A stretch of 23,947 bases of DNA, taken from positions 1 to 23,947 of IMG/VR virus record IMGVR_UViG_3300034063_000999; one strand, 5' to 3'. This DNA comes from a virus. A model generated the notes under the pieces. That model had not been told where the DNA came from. It saw nothing but the letters and a program-made list of their open reading frames with translations, and searched no databases. A program made the position numbers and the translations under genes. The stretch's first letter is position 1. Each line of letters opens with the position of its first letter. Shown here one piece after another: positions 1 to 5,812 of this stretch.

Positions 1-93
1 ACTATGCCAGTAGCGGTGCTGGATGAGGCCGAGGTCGATGGCGACAAAGAAATAAATGAAGCCGACCGAGGCGATAAGGGCGCTGGAGGTCAT
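1..93 (-). CDS. small membrane protein, truncated by window edge
   Basis: The ATG at 93 overlaps the stop of the upstream gene in an ATGA junction, and the frame stays open to the window edge, so the C-terminus is missing. The 31 visible residues start MTSSALIASVGFIYFFVAID and form a single hydrophobic helix followed by a polar stretch (QHRYWHS). This suggests an inner-membrane protein translationally coupled to the gene before it. Function is unknown; a holin or other lysis role is conceivable but nothing here shows it. Confidence 0.55.
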   Translation of the reverse strand, partial: MTSSALIASVGFIYFFVAIDLGLIQHRYWHS

Positions 94-245
94 CGGCGCG
101 CTTTGGCGGTCTTGGCGGATGCCCGAAATGCTTTGGCGGTCGGAGCGCCAGCGGAACCGGGTTTGCGCATCTTCTCGCCGCTTCCGGCGGCGATGCGGGC
201 TTTTTTGGCGTGTATGTTGGCGTATAGTCCTGCGGGTTTTTTCAT
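90..245 (-). CDS. small basic conserved phage protein
   Basis: This 51-residue, Lys/Arg/Ala-rich protein begins MKKPAGLYANIHAKKARIAA and continues with GSGEKMRKPG and a KAFRASAKTAKARR tail. From memory the block 'GLYANIHAK..RIA.GSGEKMRKPGS.GAPT..AF' recurs as a small protein of unknown function in many tailed phages; I infer it is a conserved phage gene, and the strong basic charge suggests nucleic-acid contact. Its stop overlaps the next ATG (ATGA), and it starts 3 nt after the preceding stop. No catalytic motif is visible. Confidence 0.7.
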   Translation of the reverse strand: MKKPAGLYANIHAKKARIAAGSGEKMRKPGSAGAPTAKAFRASAKTAKARR

Positions 246-248
246 AAA

Positions 249-368
249 TTATTCTTCTTCGTTGTTTCCGTAGCGGATGGCCCAGGCGAACATGCCGCCG
301 TAGGCTGCTAGGGCGCCGAGCACTATGCCTGCGGCGAGGCCGATGAGGATGTAGCCGGCGGCGGTCAC
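249..368 (-). CDS. 39-residue single-helix membrane protein (GTG start)
   Basis: The GTG start at 368 overlaps the TGA of the upstream metalloprotease-like gene as GTGA. The product opens TAAGYILIGLAAGIVLGALA after the initiator: a Gly/Ala-rich transmembrane helix with small-residue spacing, ending in an acidic tail (NNEEE). It is too short for most gene callers, but both junctions match the coupled style of the operon. It may be a small inner-membrane protein acting in lysis or as an accessory; no specific function can be assigned. Confidence 0.55.
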   Translation of the reverse strand: MTAAGYILIGLAAGIVLGALAAYGGMFAWAIRYGNNEEE

Positions 369-613
369 TCGTGGACGCGCCTCCACTTGTCTTTCCACAT
401 CGACCTCGCCATCGTGGCGGACTTCTCGGCGACTGCTTCTTCGCTCATGTCAGGGCAGACATGGTGGAGCAGCTCATGCAGAACCGTGTCTAGCTCGTCC
501 GCGCCGGATTGGCGGGGATCGATGTAGACTTTGCCGTCGCCCAAGGTCATGCCGTCCGCTTTTTCGCGGCCGAGCTTCTTGCGGACGATGGCGATGGTTC
601 TGCGTGGGGGCAT
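365..613 (-). CDS. mini zinc-metallopeptidase-like protein (HExxH)
   Basis: An 82-residue protein. Residues around 46-50 read HELLHH, a match to the HExxH zinc-binding signature, preceded by a helix (ADELDTVL) and followed by CPDMSEEAVAEK, where a Glu could be the third ligand as in SprT/ImmA-like gluzincins. It is much shorter than those enzymes, essentially the active-site helix pair plus a short beta hairpin (GKVYIDP). The ATG directly abuts the upstream TAA (TAAATG) and the stop overlaps the next GTG. Sitting beside replication nucleases, it may process a host or phage protein; catalytic activity is inferred only from the motif. Confidence 0.7.
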   Translation of the reverse strand: MPPRRTIAIVRKKLGREKADGMTLGDGKVYIDPRQSGADELDTVLHELLHHVCPDMSEEAVAEKSATMARSMWKDKWRRVHE

Positions 614-1387
614 TTAGGCGGCTTTCTTCGCCATGAGCTGGACGTAGTGGAGGTTGAGACGCGCTTGGAAGACCTTCCAGAACGGCTCGGCTGAGAACAT
701 CCAAGCGACCTCGAAATCGTCCGGCGACTCCTTGCCGATGCGGACGATGCCGCGGCGTTGGACTTTCATGTCCGGGCGGTTCTCGTTCCAGAGTTGCTCG
801 TAGCCAGCGAGCTGCACCTTGTGCGCGCCGACAATGGCTTTGGATGTCTTCCAGTCGAGGAGGACGATCTTGCCGTCGCGGTCGCGGGACGGTGCATCAA
901 TGGTGCCGCCGAAGAGGAACTCTTCGGAGACGAGCTGCACCTCCGGCTCGATGACGGTGAAGCCTTCGCTGTCCCACCAGCGGCGGAAGTTGTTGTAGGC
1001 GATGGTGGCCTTCTCAACGTCTGCCGGGGAGAACTCCGAGAGGTCGGCAACGTGGTTGTGGAGAAAACACTCGATGAGGAAGTGGGCGATGGTCCCGATG
1101 TCGGCGGCCTTGTCGCGGACCTTGCGGTAATCCTGGCCTTCCATGCCGAGCTTCCAAGCCCAGTGAATCAGCCCGCTGCTGTCCTCGCCGATCTTGGCGA
1201 TGGTGCTGGCGCCGGGAACATCGGTGCCGTCTTTGAGCGGATACTTTTGATGGGCGCGGGTCTTCTCAAGGCGGACGATTTTGCGTCCGTCCTCGGTGAA
1301 GCGATCTGGCTCGGCGGGCTTGGTGGCTTTGCTAGGGGAGCGGCGTTTTGCCGCCCCCCTTTTGACTGTGGTGTTTTTTGCTGGCAT
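614..1387 (-). CDS. PD-(D/E)XK nuclease, RecB/Cas4-like
   Basis: 257 residues. A basic N-terminal tail (residues 1-35) leads into a core carrying the RecB-family motifs in order: GTIAH with His102, GTID with Asp164, LLDWKT with Asp178 and Lys180, and a Q-x3-Y motif at Gln192/Tyr196. This is the standard layout of phage exonuclease and RecB-like nucleases that resect or process DNA ends. It follows the single-stranded DNA-binding protein gene by 5 nt, so it probably works with it in recombination-dependent replication or degradation. The basic N-terminus may be a DNA-binding extension. The nuclease fold is well supported; the exact substrate is not. Confidence 0.85.
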   Translation of the reverse strand: MPAKNTTVKRGAAKRRSPSKATKPAEPDRFTEDGRKIVRLEKTRAHQKYPLKDGTDVPGASTIAKIGEDSSGLIHWAWKLGMEGQDYRKVRDKAADIGTIAHFLIECFLHNHVADLSEFSPADVEKATIAYNNFRRWWDSEGFTVIEPEVQLVSEEFLFGGTIDAPSRDRDGKIVLLDWKTSKAIVGAHKVQLAGYEQLWNENRPDMKVQRRGIVRIGKESPDDFEVAWMFSAEPFWKVFQARLNLHYVQLMAKKAA

Positions 1388-1392
1388 GACGG

Positions 1393-1965
1393 TTACCAGC
1401 TAATTTCTTCGTCGTCGGTGCCGGTTTTGCGAGACTCAGGCTTGGCTTCGCTCACGTCGAAGCCGTAGGACACGGCGCTGCCGCCGTCGCCCCAGGTGAC
1501 AGGGTCATGCACCATGACAGCCTTGGGCTGCAGCGTGATGCCGGCGCCGAGCGTGCCCGTGTACCAGCAGTAGGGCACGACCGCGACTTGGATCTTGCTG
1601 CCGCCGCCGATGTTGTCGGTGATGATGTCGCCGGAGGCGTTGAAGAGCTTCGGCGCGCGGCTGTAGGTCTCACCGGCTTTGTCTTTGCCCACAGCTTTGA
1701 CCTTGAGCTTCAACTGGACGAGACCGTCGTTCTCCTCCCACGGCGCGGCGTGGAGCTTGATCTTGTCCTTCTTCAGCTCGGCTTTCTTCTCGGCGACGAA
1801 CGCAGAGAAAAGCTCCTCGGCTTGTTTGATGAACGGCTCGGCTTCCTCGGCGGTTAGCTCAAGGTTGACTTTGAACACTCCCACGTCGTCGAACTTGGTG
1901 TCGGGACGGTTGAGGTGAGGGTAGCGGGCGATGCCCACGGGTGTGGTTAGGGTTTTATTTGGCAT
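1393..1965 (-). CDS. single-stranded DNA-binding protein, T7 gp2.5-like
   Basis: 190 residues starting MPNKTLTTPVG. The segment IGGGSKIQVAVVPYCWYTG resembles the GGGSK...VPYKW segment of T7 gp2.5, an OB-fold protein. The C-terminus is acidic and ends in an aromatic residue (DDEEISW), the known gp2.5 feature through which it contacts polymerase and helicase. It probably coats replication intermediates and recruits partners. The start is the ATG 2 nt after the upstream stop; the frame is open further upstream to 2229, but that part lies inside the resolvase gene in another frame and shows no family similarity. Confidence 0.87.
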   Translation of the reverse strand: MPNKTLTTPVGIARYPHLNRPDTKFDDVGVFKVNLELTAEEAEPFIKQAEELFSAFVAEKKAELKKDKIKLHAAPWEENDGLVQLKLKVKAVGKDKAGETYSRAPKLFNASGDIITDNIGGGSKIQVAVVPYCWYTGTLGAGITLQPKAVMVHDPVTWGDGGSAVSYGFDVSEAKPESRKTGTDDEEISW

Positions 1966-1967
1966 GG

Positions 1968-2336
1968 TTATGCGTTGGTTGGTTGTGTTTTTGGTTGGAT
2001 AGGAAAGTCGGAGTGACGCAGGAGTTCGCAGAAGTCCTCCATGGTCAGCGTGACCAGCATGCGGCAGTGGTCTTTGCGGTGGATGACGGCGCAGTGTTTG
2101 CGTCCGCAGTCGCGGTAGGCTTGCGCGATGGCGGCGTCTAGGTCGAAGCGGGCGCGGCCGTGGCGTTTGCACTCGAAGTGCCAACCCGGCAAGCAGGGCA
2201 CGATCACGTCGGGCGCAGAAACTCCCCATTGTCCCTGGCTGACCTGCGCGCCCCGCTTGGCCGGAAATCCTTCGGCGGTCAATGCCTTGGCGGCTTCGCG
2301 CTCGAAGCTGGCGCCTTTCTGGCGGGAGTTGATCAT
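1968..2336 (-). CDS. Holliday junction resolvase-like PD-(D/E)XK endonuclease
   Basis: 122 residues, starting MINSRQKGASFEREAAKAL. The motif order fits Hjc/VRR-like nucleases: Glu12 in the first helix, Asp43 in APDVIV, and Glu55-x-Lys57 in FECKRHG, followed by a helix with QAYRD. Such proteins cut branched DNA made by replication and recombination. The start at 2336 overlaps the helicase stop (ATGA), which I prefer over an upstream in-frame ATG at 2354. It is flanked by helicase and SSB genes, a typical replisome context. Confidence 0.8.
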   Translation of the reverse strand: MINSRQKGASFEREAAKALTAEGFPAKRGAQVSQGQWGVSAPDVIVPCLPGWHFECKRHGRARFDLDAAIAQAYRDCGRKHCAVIHRKDHCRMLVTLTMEDFCELLRHSDFPIQPKTQPTNA

Positions 2337-3715
2337 TCGTTCAGCGCCTCCCATAATTTCGGCGATGGTGCGTAAACCGAGCCATCGCTGTCGCTGGTGC
2401 GGCCAACTGGTGCGGTGCCTTCAAAGCGGGTGAGGCTCGGACGCCATGTGAGGTTAAGCGTGCCGGTGCGGCCGGCGCGGTGCTTGGCCACGATCAGCTC
2501 GGCGTCTTGGACTTCCGGTTCCTCGTCTTGCACGGCGTAGTAGGCGGGACGGTGGATCAAGCAAACGATGTCGCTGTCTTGCTCGATGCTCCCGGATTCG
2601 CGGAGGTCGCTAAGTTTCGGGCGGTTGTCGCTGCGCTGTTCGGCTTGTCGGTTGACCTGGGCGGCGGCGACTACTGGAATGCCTAACTCCATGCTCATGG
2701 CTTTGAGGCCGCGGGAGACGAAGCCGACTTCGTTTTCGCGGGACTGGGCGCCGGAGTGTGAGACGAGCTGAAGGTAGTCAACAAAGATGCACTTCACGCC
2801 CCAGCGGCGAACGGCGAGGCGGGCGCGACCGCGGATGTCCAAGAGGGTGAGGCCACCGCGGTCATCAACGTAGAGCGGCTCGCTGGCGAACTGGGTGGCG
2901 GCGTCCATGATGCGGTGCTTGATGCTGGCGGTGAGGAAGCCGTTGCGGATGATCTCGGTGTTGGTCTCAGCGCGGCCGAGGACTACGCGGGCGGCGAGTT
3001 CGTTCGCCGGCATCTCAAGGCTGAAATAGACGACCGGCACTCCGCGGCGGGCCATGTTGTCGGCCATGTTGAGCATCAGTGCGGACTTACCCATGGCGGG
3101 GCGACCGGCAATGATGGTGAGCTGGCCTCCGCGGAGGCCGCCGGTGACTTGGTCGAAGTCGCGGATGCCGGTCTGCAGGCCGAGCTTTTTGCCGCCGGCC
3201 ATGAGGCTCTCCAGCTCTTCAAGGAGACCGGGCACGATGGCGCTGGGGGCGCGCATGGAGTCGGTGGCGGTGGTGAGGGAAAGGCTGAGGACACTCTCGC
3301 CGGCTTGCTGCAGAACGCTGTCGGCATCGCTGGCCATGTCCTGGGCGGCGGCTTGCATGCTGACCGCGGAGTCGATAATGCGGCGGCGGGCGTGGAGGTC
3401 GCGCAATGTCTGCGCGTGGTATTCGACTGCGGCGGGACCGCCTGCGGAGTTGCCGAGCATCTCGGTGAGGGCGCCGGCGCCGCCGACCGAGTTGAGCTTG
3501 TGCGCGGCATCGATGCGCTGAGTCACGGCGATGACGTTGGGTGTGCCGCCGGACGCGCGGACCTCGGTGATGGTCTCGAAGACCAGCCGGTGCGCCGGCG
3601 TGAAGAACAGGTCAGGGTGGAGGCCGCTGACCTCATCGATGAGATTCGGCTCGGCCATGAGGCTGCCGAGCACGGCGCACTCGGTGGCGGGCGATTGGGG
3701 AACGGTGCGTTTCAT
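2333..3715 (-). CDS. dnaB: replicative DNA helicase, DnaB family
   Basis: 460 residues, the usual DnaB length. The N-terminal domain (about 10-140) opens with PQSPATECAVLGSLM. The RecA-like motor has Walker A GRPAMGKS (204-211), the catalytic Glu in SLEM (234), Walker B FVDYLQL with Asp313, motif H3 AAQVNR (Gln353) and a terminal KHRAGRTG arginine-finger segment (about 411-418). It unwinds DNA 5'-3' as a hexamer ahead of the fork. The phage also carries its own O-like initiator, so it seems able to load this helicase itself. The ATG directly follows the TAA of the small membrane gene. Confidence 0.95.
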   Translation of the reverse strand: MKRTVPQSPATECAVLGSLMAEPNLIDEVSGLHPDLFFTPAHRLVFETITEVRASGGTPNVIAVTQRIDAAHKLNSVGGAGALTEMLGNSAGGPAAVEYHAQTLRDLHARRRIIDSAVSMQAAAQDMASDADSVLQQAGESVLSLSLTTATDSMRAPSAIVPGLLEELESLMAGGKKLGLQTGIRDFDQVTGGLRGGQLTIIAGRPAMGKSALMLNMADNMARRGVPVVYFSLEMPANELAARVVLGRAETNTEIIRNGFLTASIKHRIMDAATQFASEPLYVDDRGGLTLLDIRGRARLAVRRWGVKCIFVDYLQLVSHSGAQSRENEVGFVSRGLKAMSMELGIPVVAAAQVNRQAEQRSDNRPKLSDLRESGSIEQDSDIVCLIHRPAYYAVQDEEPEVQDAELIVAKHRAGRTGTLNLTWRPSLTRFEGTAPVGRTSDSDGSVYAPSPKLWEALNE

Positions 3716-3820
3716 TTAGGCGTGTCCTCCGTGGTCGTCGTCATTCCCCAGGGCCAGAAGGGTCACGATCATGAACGCGACCAGCAGGAGCTGAGTCGTT
3801 ATGACAAAGACGCTGCTCAC
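3716..3820 (-). CDS. 34-residue membrane protein nested in the preceding gene (GTG start)
   Basis: This is a short frame with a good Shine-Dalgarno (AAGGAG, plus-strand 3828-3833) 7 nt before a GTG at 3820. The product after the initiator is SSVFVITTQLLLVAFMIVTL followed by an acidic/His tail (GNDDDHGGHA): one strong transmembrane helix. It lies mostly inside the last third of the 71-codon gene at 3741-3956 in a different frame, and its stop directly abuts the dnaB ATG. Such a nested arrangement could couple expression of helicase to the membrane peptide. Function unknown. Confidence 0.5.
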   Translation of the reverse strand: MSSVFVITTQLLLVAFMIVTLLALGNDDDHGGHA

Positions 3821-3956
3821 TGCGTTTCTCCTTCTTGCGGCGATACAGGTCCGCGCGCCACTTGAGCCAGCGGTCGGCGGCTTCGTCCACGGCGATGATG
3901 TCTTCGGCGATGTGTGGCCATTGTTGTCGGAGGAGTCGTTTGGTTTCAGCATTCAT
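3741..3956 (-). CDS. small charged helical hypothetical protein
   Basis: 71 residues beginning MNAETKRLLRQQWPHIAEDI, with a strongly basic segment (YRRKKEKRSEQR) in the middle. It is the first gene after the repeat-containing promoter region at 3995-4035 and so heads the helicase transcription unit. Its final 27 codons overlap the nested GTG gene, and that part (HNDSAPAGRVHDRDPSG) looks unconstrained, so the N-terminal 45 residues are the better-supported part. No family recognised; a small regulator or DNA-binding protein is possible. Confidence 0.55.
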   Translation of the reverse strand: MNAETKRLLRQQWPHIAEDIIAVDEAADRWLKWRADLYRRKKEKRSEQRLCHNDSAPAGRVHDRDPSGPGE

Positions 3957-3994
3957 AGGTCGCCGGTGGGTGCTGCAGTGTGGCGGCCTGCGTC

Positions 3995-4030
3995 ATCTGT
4001 TGGCAGATGTTGGCATATGTAGGCATGGCA
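3995..4030. repeat. 10-bp tandem repeat array A (putative operator)
   Basis: Three full units and one partial unit in exact 10-bp phase: ATCTGTTGGC, AGATGTTGGC, ATATGTAGGC, ATGGCA. The same unit family occurs in four other arrays in this window (10585, 10675, 10741, 11081). It sits about 40 bp upstream of the gene at 3741-3956 and overlaps a promoter-like pair. Direct repeats at one helical turn imply a protein that binds side by side on one DNA face. Confidence 0.75.
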
Positions 4031-4035
4031 ATCAA
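4007..4035 (-). promoter_or_regulatory. putative promoter of helicase operon overlapping array A
   Basis: On the minus strand TTGATT (4035-4030) is followed after 17 bp by CAACAT (4012-4007). The -35 is good and the -10 is poor, with the 10-bp repeats filling the spacer and the -10. Weak -10 plus internal repeats suits a promoter needing an activator or blocked by a repressor. Its transcript would start near 4000, 44 nt before the ATG at 3956. Confidence 0.4.
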
Positions 4036-4337
4036 GGGTTTTTGGGGAGGATGGGCCATTTTTTTAGATGGCCAAAATCGCGGGGTTCGGTGACGGAAGT
4101 CACCTCGCCGCACACGCCGCAGGGGTCTTCGTGCCAGGTCGAGACGTGGCCCTTGGGCATGCCGCGGCCGTGGGCTTCGCCGCAGGGGCGGCAGATCCAG
4201 GCGGGATACGGGAATTGCTCGCGGACCTTCTCCAAGATGTCGGAGAGCGAGTCTTCTTTGTGGAAGATCGCCTCGTAGTTGGCCCGGTAGCGGTCGCCGT
4301 TGACCGGCCGCGGGGCGTCGCCCTTGCCGGCGCTCAC
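4032..4337 (-). CDS. zinc-ribbon phage protein
   Basis: 101 residues from a GTG that overlaps the upstream stop (GTGA). The N-terminus SAGKGDAPRPVNGDRYRANY is a pattern I recognise from many small phage proteins. Cys49-x2-Cys52 (ICRPCGEAHG) and Cys73-x2-Cys76 (PCGVCGEVTSVTEPRDFG) form a likely four-cysteine zinc ribbon. Function is unknown; zinc ribbons of this size often bind DNA or protein. It is the last gene of the long early operon, ending right beside repeat array A, so the next unit downstream (3956 onward) probably has its own promoter. Confidence 0.75.
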   Translation of the reverse strand: MSAGKGDAPRPVNGDRYRANYEAIFHKEDSLSDILEKVREQFPYPAWICRPCGEAHGRGMPKGHVSTWHEDPCGVCGEVTSVTEPRDFGHLKKWPILPKNP

Positions 4338-4600
4338 AGCTCCCAAGCCTCCCGCTTGACGCCGCATTCCTCCCAGAATTGCTTCCGGCAGTGCTCTTCC
4401 AGTTGCTCCATCTGCTCCATGGCGAGGTCGTCCTCCACGATGCGCTCAAGATCCCAGCTCATCGGCAGGTGTTTGACGCGGGCGCGGGCCTCGAGGCGGA
4501 CCTCCCGCGGAACCCGCTTGATTTTGCCTGGCAGACAAAGATCAAGCAGGAACCGGCGGGCGGATGCGATGGCGCGGGCCTGCTCGCAGGGCGTGCTCAT
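4334..4600 (-). CDS. conserved phage hypothetical protein (88 aa)
   Basis: Starts MSTPCEQARAIASARRFLLD and runs through PREVRLEARARVKHLP to an acidic, Gln/Glu-rich C-terminus. The layout 'Thr-Pro-x-Glu-x-Ala-Arg-Ala ... Ala-Arg-x-Phe-Leu ... Val-Pro-x-Glu-Val-Arg ... Ala-x-x-Leu-x-x-x-Pro' is shared with a widespread family of small phage and proteobacterial proteins of unknown function (BPSL0761-like, from memory). All-helical, soluble. Both ends overlap neighbours by ATGA or GTGA, so it is co-translated with the zinc-ribbon protein. Confidence 0.65.
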   Translation of the reverse strand: MSTPCEQARAIASARRFLLDLCLPGKIKRVPREVRLEARARVKHLPMSWDLERIVEDDLAMEQMEQLEEHCRKQFWEECGVKREAWEL

Positions 4601-4854
4601 AGCGGCTGGGCAACCTCGAGCAGCGCCTCATGCTTGTCGTGAGCCACGTCCTCCGACAGCGCGGCGCACCGCTCCAAGACGCGCCGGAGGCGGTTGACGC
4701 GCTTGATGAGCTGCCGGTTCTCCGCCTGCAGGTCGGTGATCTCAGCGGTGTGCCGGCGGTCCGCATCGCGCATAAACTCTAGCTCCGCGGAGGAGTCGAA
4801 ATTGTAGCCGAAGCCGACTTCGCCCACAACCAAGTCAGGGATCATGGTGCTCAT
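4597..4854 (-). CDS. coiled-coil hypothetical protein
   Basis: 85 residues from the ATG at 4854, overlapping the upstream TAA (TAATG). Residues 20-65 (for example TAEITDLQAENRQLIKRVNR) are a clear heptad coiled coil with Leu/Ile at core positions, rather like a leucine zipper, so the protein probably dimerises. No DNA-binding basic region is obvious. Function unknown. An in-frame start 45 nt further upstream would lie within the preceding gene and is less likely. Confidence 0.65.
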   Translation of the reverse strand: MSTMIPDLVVGEVGFGYNFDSSAELEFMRDADRRHTAEITDLQAENRQLIKRVNRLRRVLERCAALSEDVAHDKHEALLEVAQPL

Positions 4855-5045
4855 TAGGCGGCCCTCCGTTGGCCGATGGCGGCGCGGCCGAAAAGCCACT
4901 CGCTGCGGCGGAAGTTGGCGCCGGTGATGAGTCCGCGCTTGGCGAGGAAGCGGTCGCAGGCTTTCTGGATGGCGGTGTGGCCGATCTTGGGCAGACCCGG
5001 AACGCCGGCCTCAATGTCGGTGATGCAGCCGTTTTTAAATTTCAT
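4854..5045 (-). CDS. small hypothetical protein (63 aa)
   Basis: Begins MKFKNGCITDIEAGVPGLPK and ends with an Arg/Ala-rich tail. A helix around residues 25-40 (AIQKACDRFLAKRG) followed by a basic aromatic stretch (NFRRSEWLFGR) could be a small nucleic-acid-binding fold, but I recognise no family. Coupled to both neighbours: ATG overlaps the upstream TGA and its TAA overlaps the next ATG. Confidence 0.6.
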   Translation of the reverse strand: MKFKNGCITDIEAGVPGLPKIGHTAIQKACDRFLAKRGLITGANFRRSEWLFGRAAIGQRRAA

Positions 5046-5215
5046 TTGCGGGCCTCCTCGAGCTGAATGGCCAGTTGAGCGACCAGTGCGCGCAGGACCA
5101 TGACGGTGCTGATGGCTTCGTCGGCGATCTGCTCGAGGTATTCGACGTTGACGTTGAGGTTGCTGGTTTTCGGCTTAACGGCAGCCGCCTTCTTGGTGGT
5201 TTTTGGCTTTTTCAT
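5042..5215 (-). CDS. small protein with Lys-rich N-terminus and helical C-terminus (57 aa)
   Basis: Translation reads MKKPKTTKKAAAVKPKTSNL, a Lys/Ala/Pro-rich basic tail, followed by a single amphipathic helix (VEYLEQIADEAISTVMV and on to QLEEARK) that may form a coiled coil. The basic tail suggests DNA or RNA contact. Its TGA overlaps the ATG of the next gene. It starts 13 nt after the PD-(D/E)XK-like gene. Short, but junctions and codon use match the operon. Confidence 0.6.
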   Translation of the reverse strand: MKKPKTTKKAAAVKPKTSNLNVNVEYLEQIADEAISTVMVLRALVAQLAIQLEEARK

Positions 5216-5227
5216 GCGATGGGTGAA

Positions 5228-5812
5228 TTATGGATTGGGGTGTAGGACATTGGCTGTACTAGGGGTCAAAGATTCTTGGGAATCTGCAGTTGCGACTTGG
5301 TCGAGCAGTTCCCAGTTGTCTGGGTCGCGGGCAGAAAGAGACCCAGGGTTGGCCCTGCGCTTTCTTAAATGTTCCGGCAGGTAAACGAAGCCGACGCGAT
5401 TGCCTAGTTCCGCGCGCGTGTAAAAAACGAATTGATTTGTGTCTGCCAAATGCACGGCCAAAATGTCAAAGGCTGTTGCCGAATATGGCCGGCCCTGCTG
5501 GCAGCAGTTCACTTTATAGTACCAATGGTCGCCGCGAAAATGCTTTGTCCACCGAGCCAATTTTGTTTGCACAGAAACGGGCCGAAGCAGGTGCGGCCGC
5601 TTTACTATCGAATCAAGGTCTCTTCCCTTGCCGCGACCAGACGTGACGAGGTACCCCCGGAGGCGGGCGGCCATATCAAAAGCGTCCTCGCTAAAGTCAC
5701 CCTTATCACAATTGTTTGGCAAAACGTGGTTTTCGGCCGGCACAATGATTCCACCCTCCGTCACCCCGGAGTGCTCCCCATCGGTTACCGCAAATAGCAC
5801 CGGCTGCGTCAC
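5228..5812 (-). CDS. putative PD-(D/E)XK-like nuclease, accessory gene
   Basis: 194 residues from a GTG overlapping the initiator stop (GTGA). The pattern GDFSEDAFDMAARLRGYLV (Glu42), GRDLDSIV (Asp65/67) and VSVQTK (Gln82, Lys84), then FDILAVHLADTNQFVFYTR, matches the order E...D...QxK seen in PD-(D/E)XK proteins of the intron-associated or PDDEXK_5 type. These include homing-type and restriction-type enzymes. The gene looks AT-richer than its neighbours, which suggests recent acquisition. Residues 1-35 and 155-194 look disordered. Fold assignment is moderate; a mobile or anti-competitor role is inference. Confidence 0.55.
   Translation of the reverse strand: MTQPVLFAVTDGEHSGVTEGGIIVPAENHVLPNNCDKGDFSEDAFDMAARLRGYLVTSGRGKGRDLDSIVKRPHLLRPVSVQTKLARWTKHFRGDHWYYKVNCCQQGRPYSATAFDILAVHLADTNQFVFYTRAELGNRVGFVYLPEHLRKRRANPGSLSARDPDNWELLDQVATADSQESLTPSTANVLHPNP

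Noticed and set aside
1966-2229. N-terminal extension of the single-stranded DNA-binding protein up to 2229
   Set aside because: The extension is Arg/Pro-rich, lies within the resolvase gene in another frame, and the gp2.5-like similarity starts at the ATG at 1965.
2915-3865. 316-codon plus-strand frame opposite dnaB
   Set aside because: It mirrors dnaB, whose motifs are unambiguous, and its Gly/Ala/His-rich product is typical of an antisense shadow.
3995-4030. CRISPR-like or simple microsatellite repeat
   Set aside because: Units are 10 bp with no spacers, recur upstream of several genes on both strands and overlap promoter-like boxes, so operator arrays fit better.
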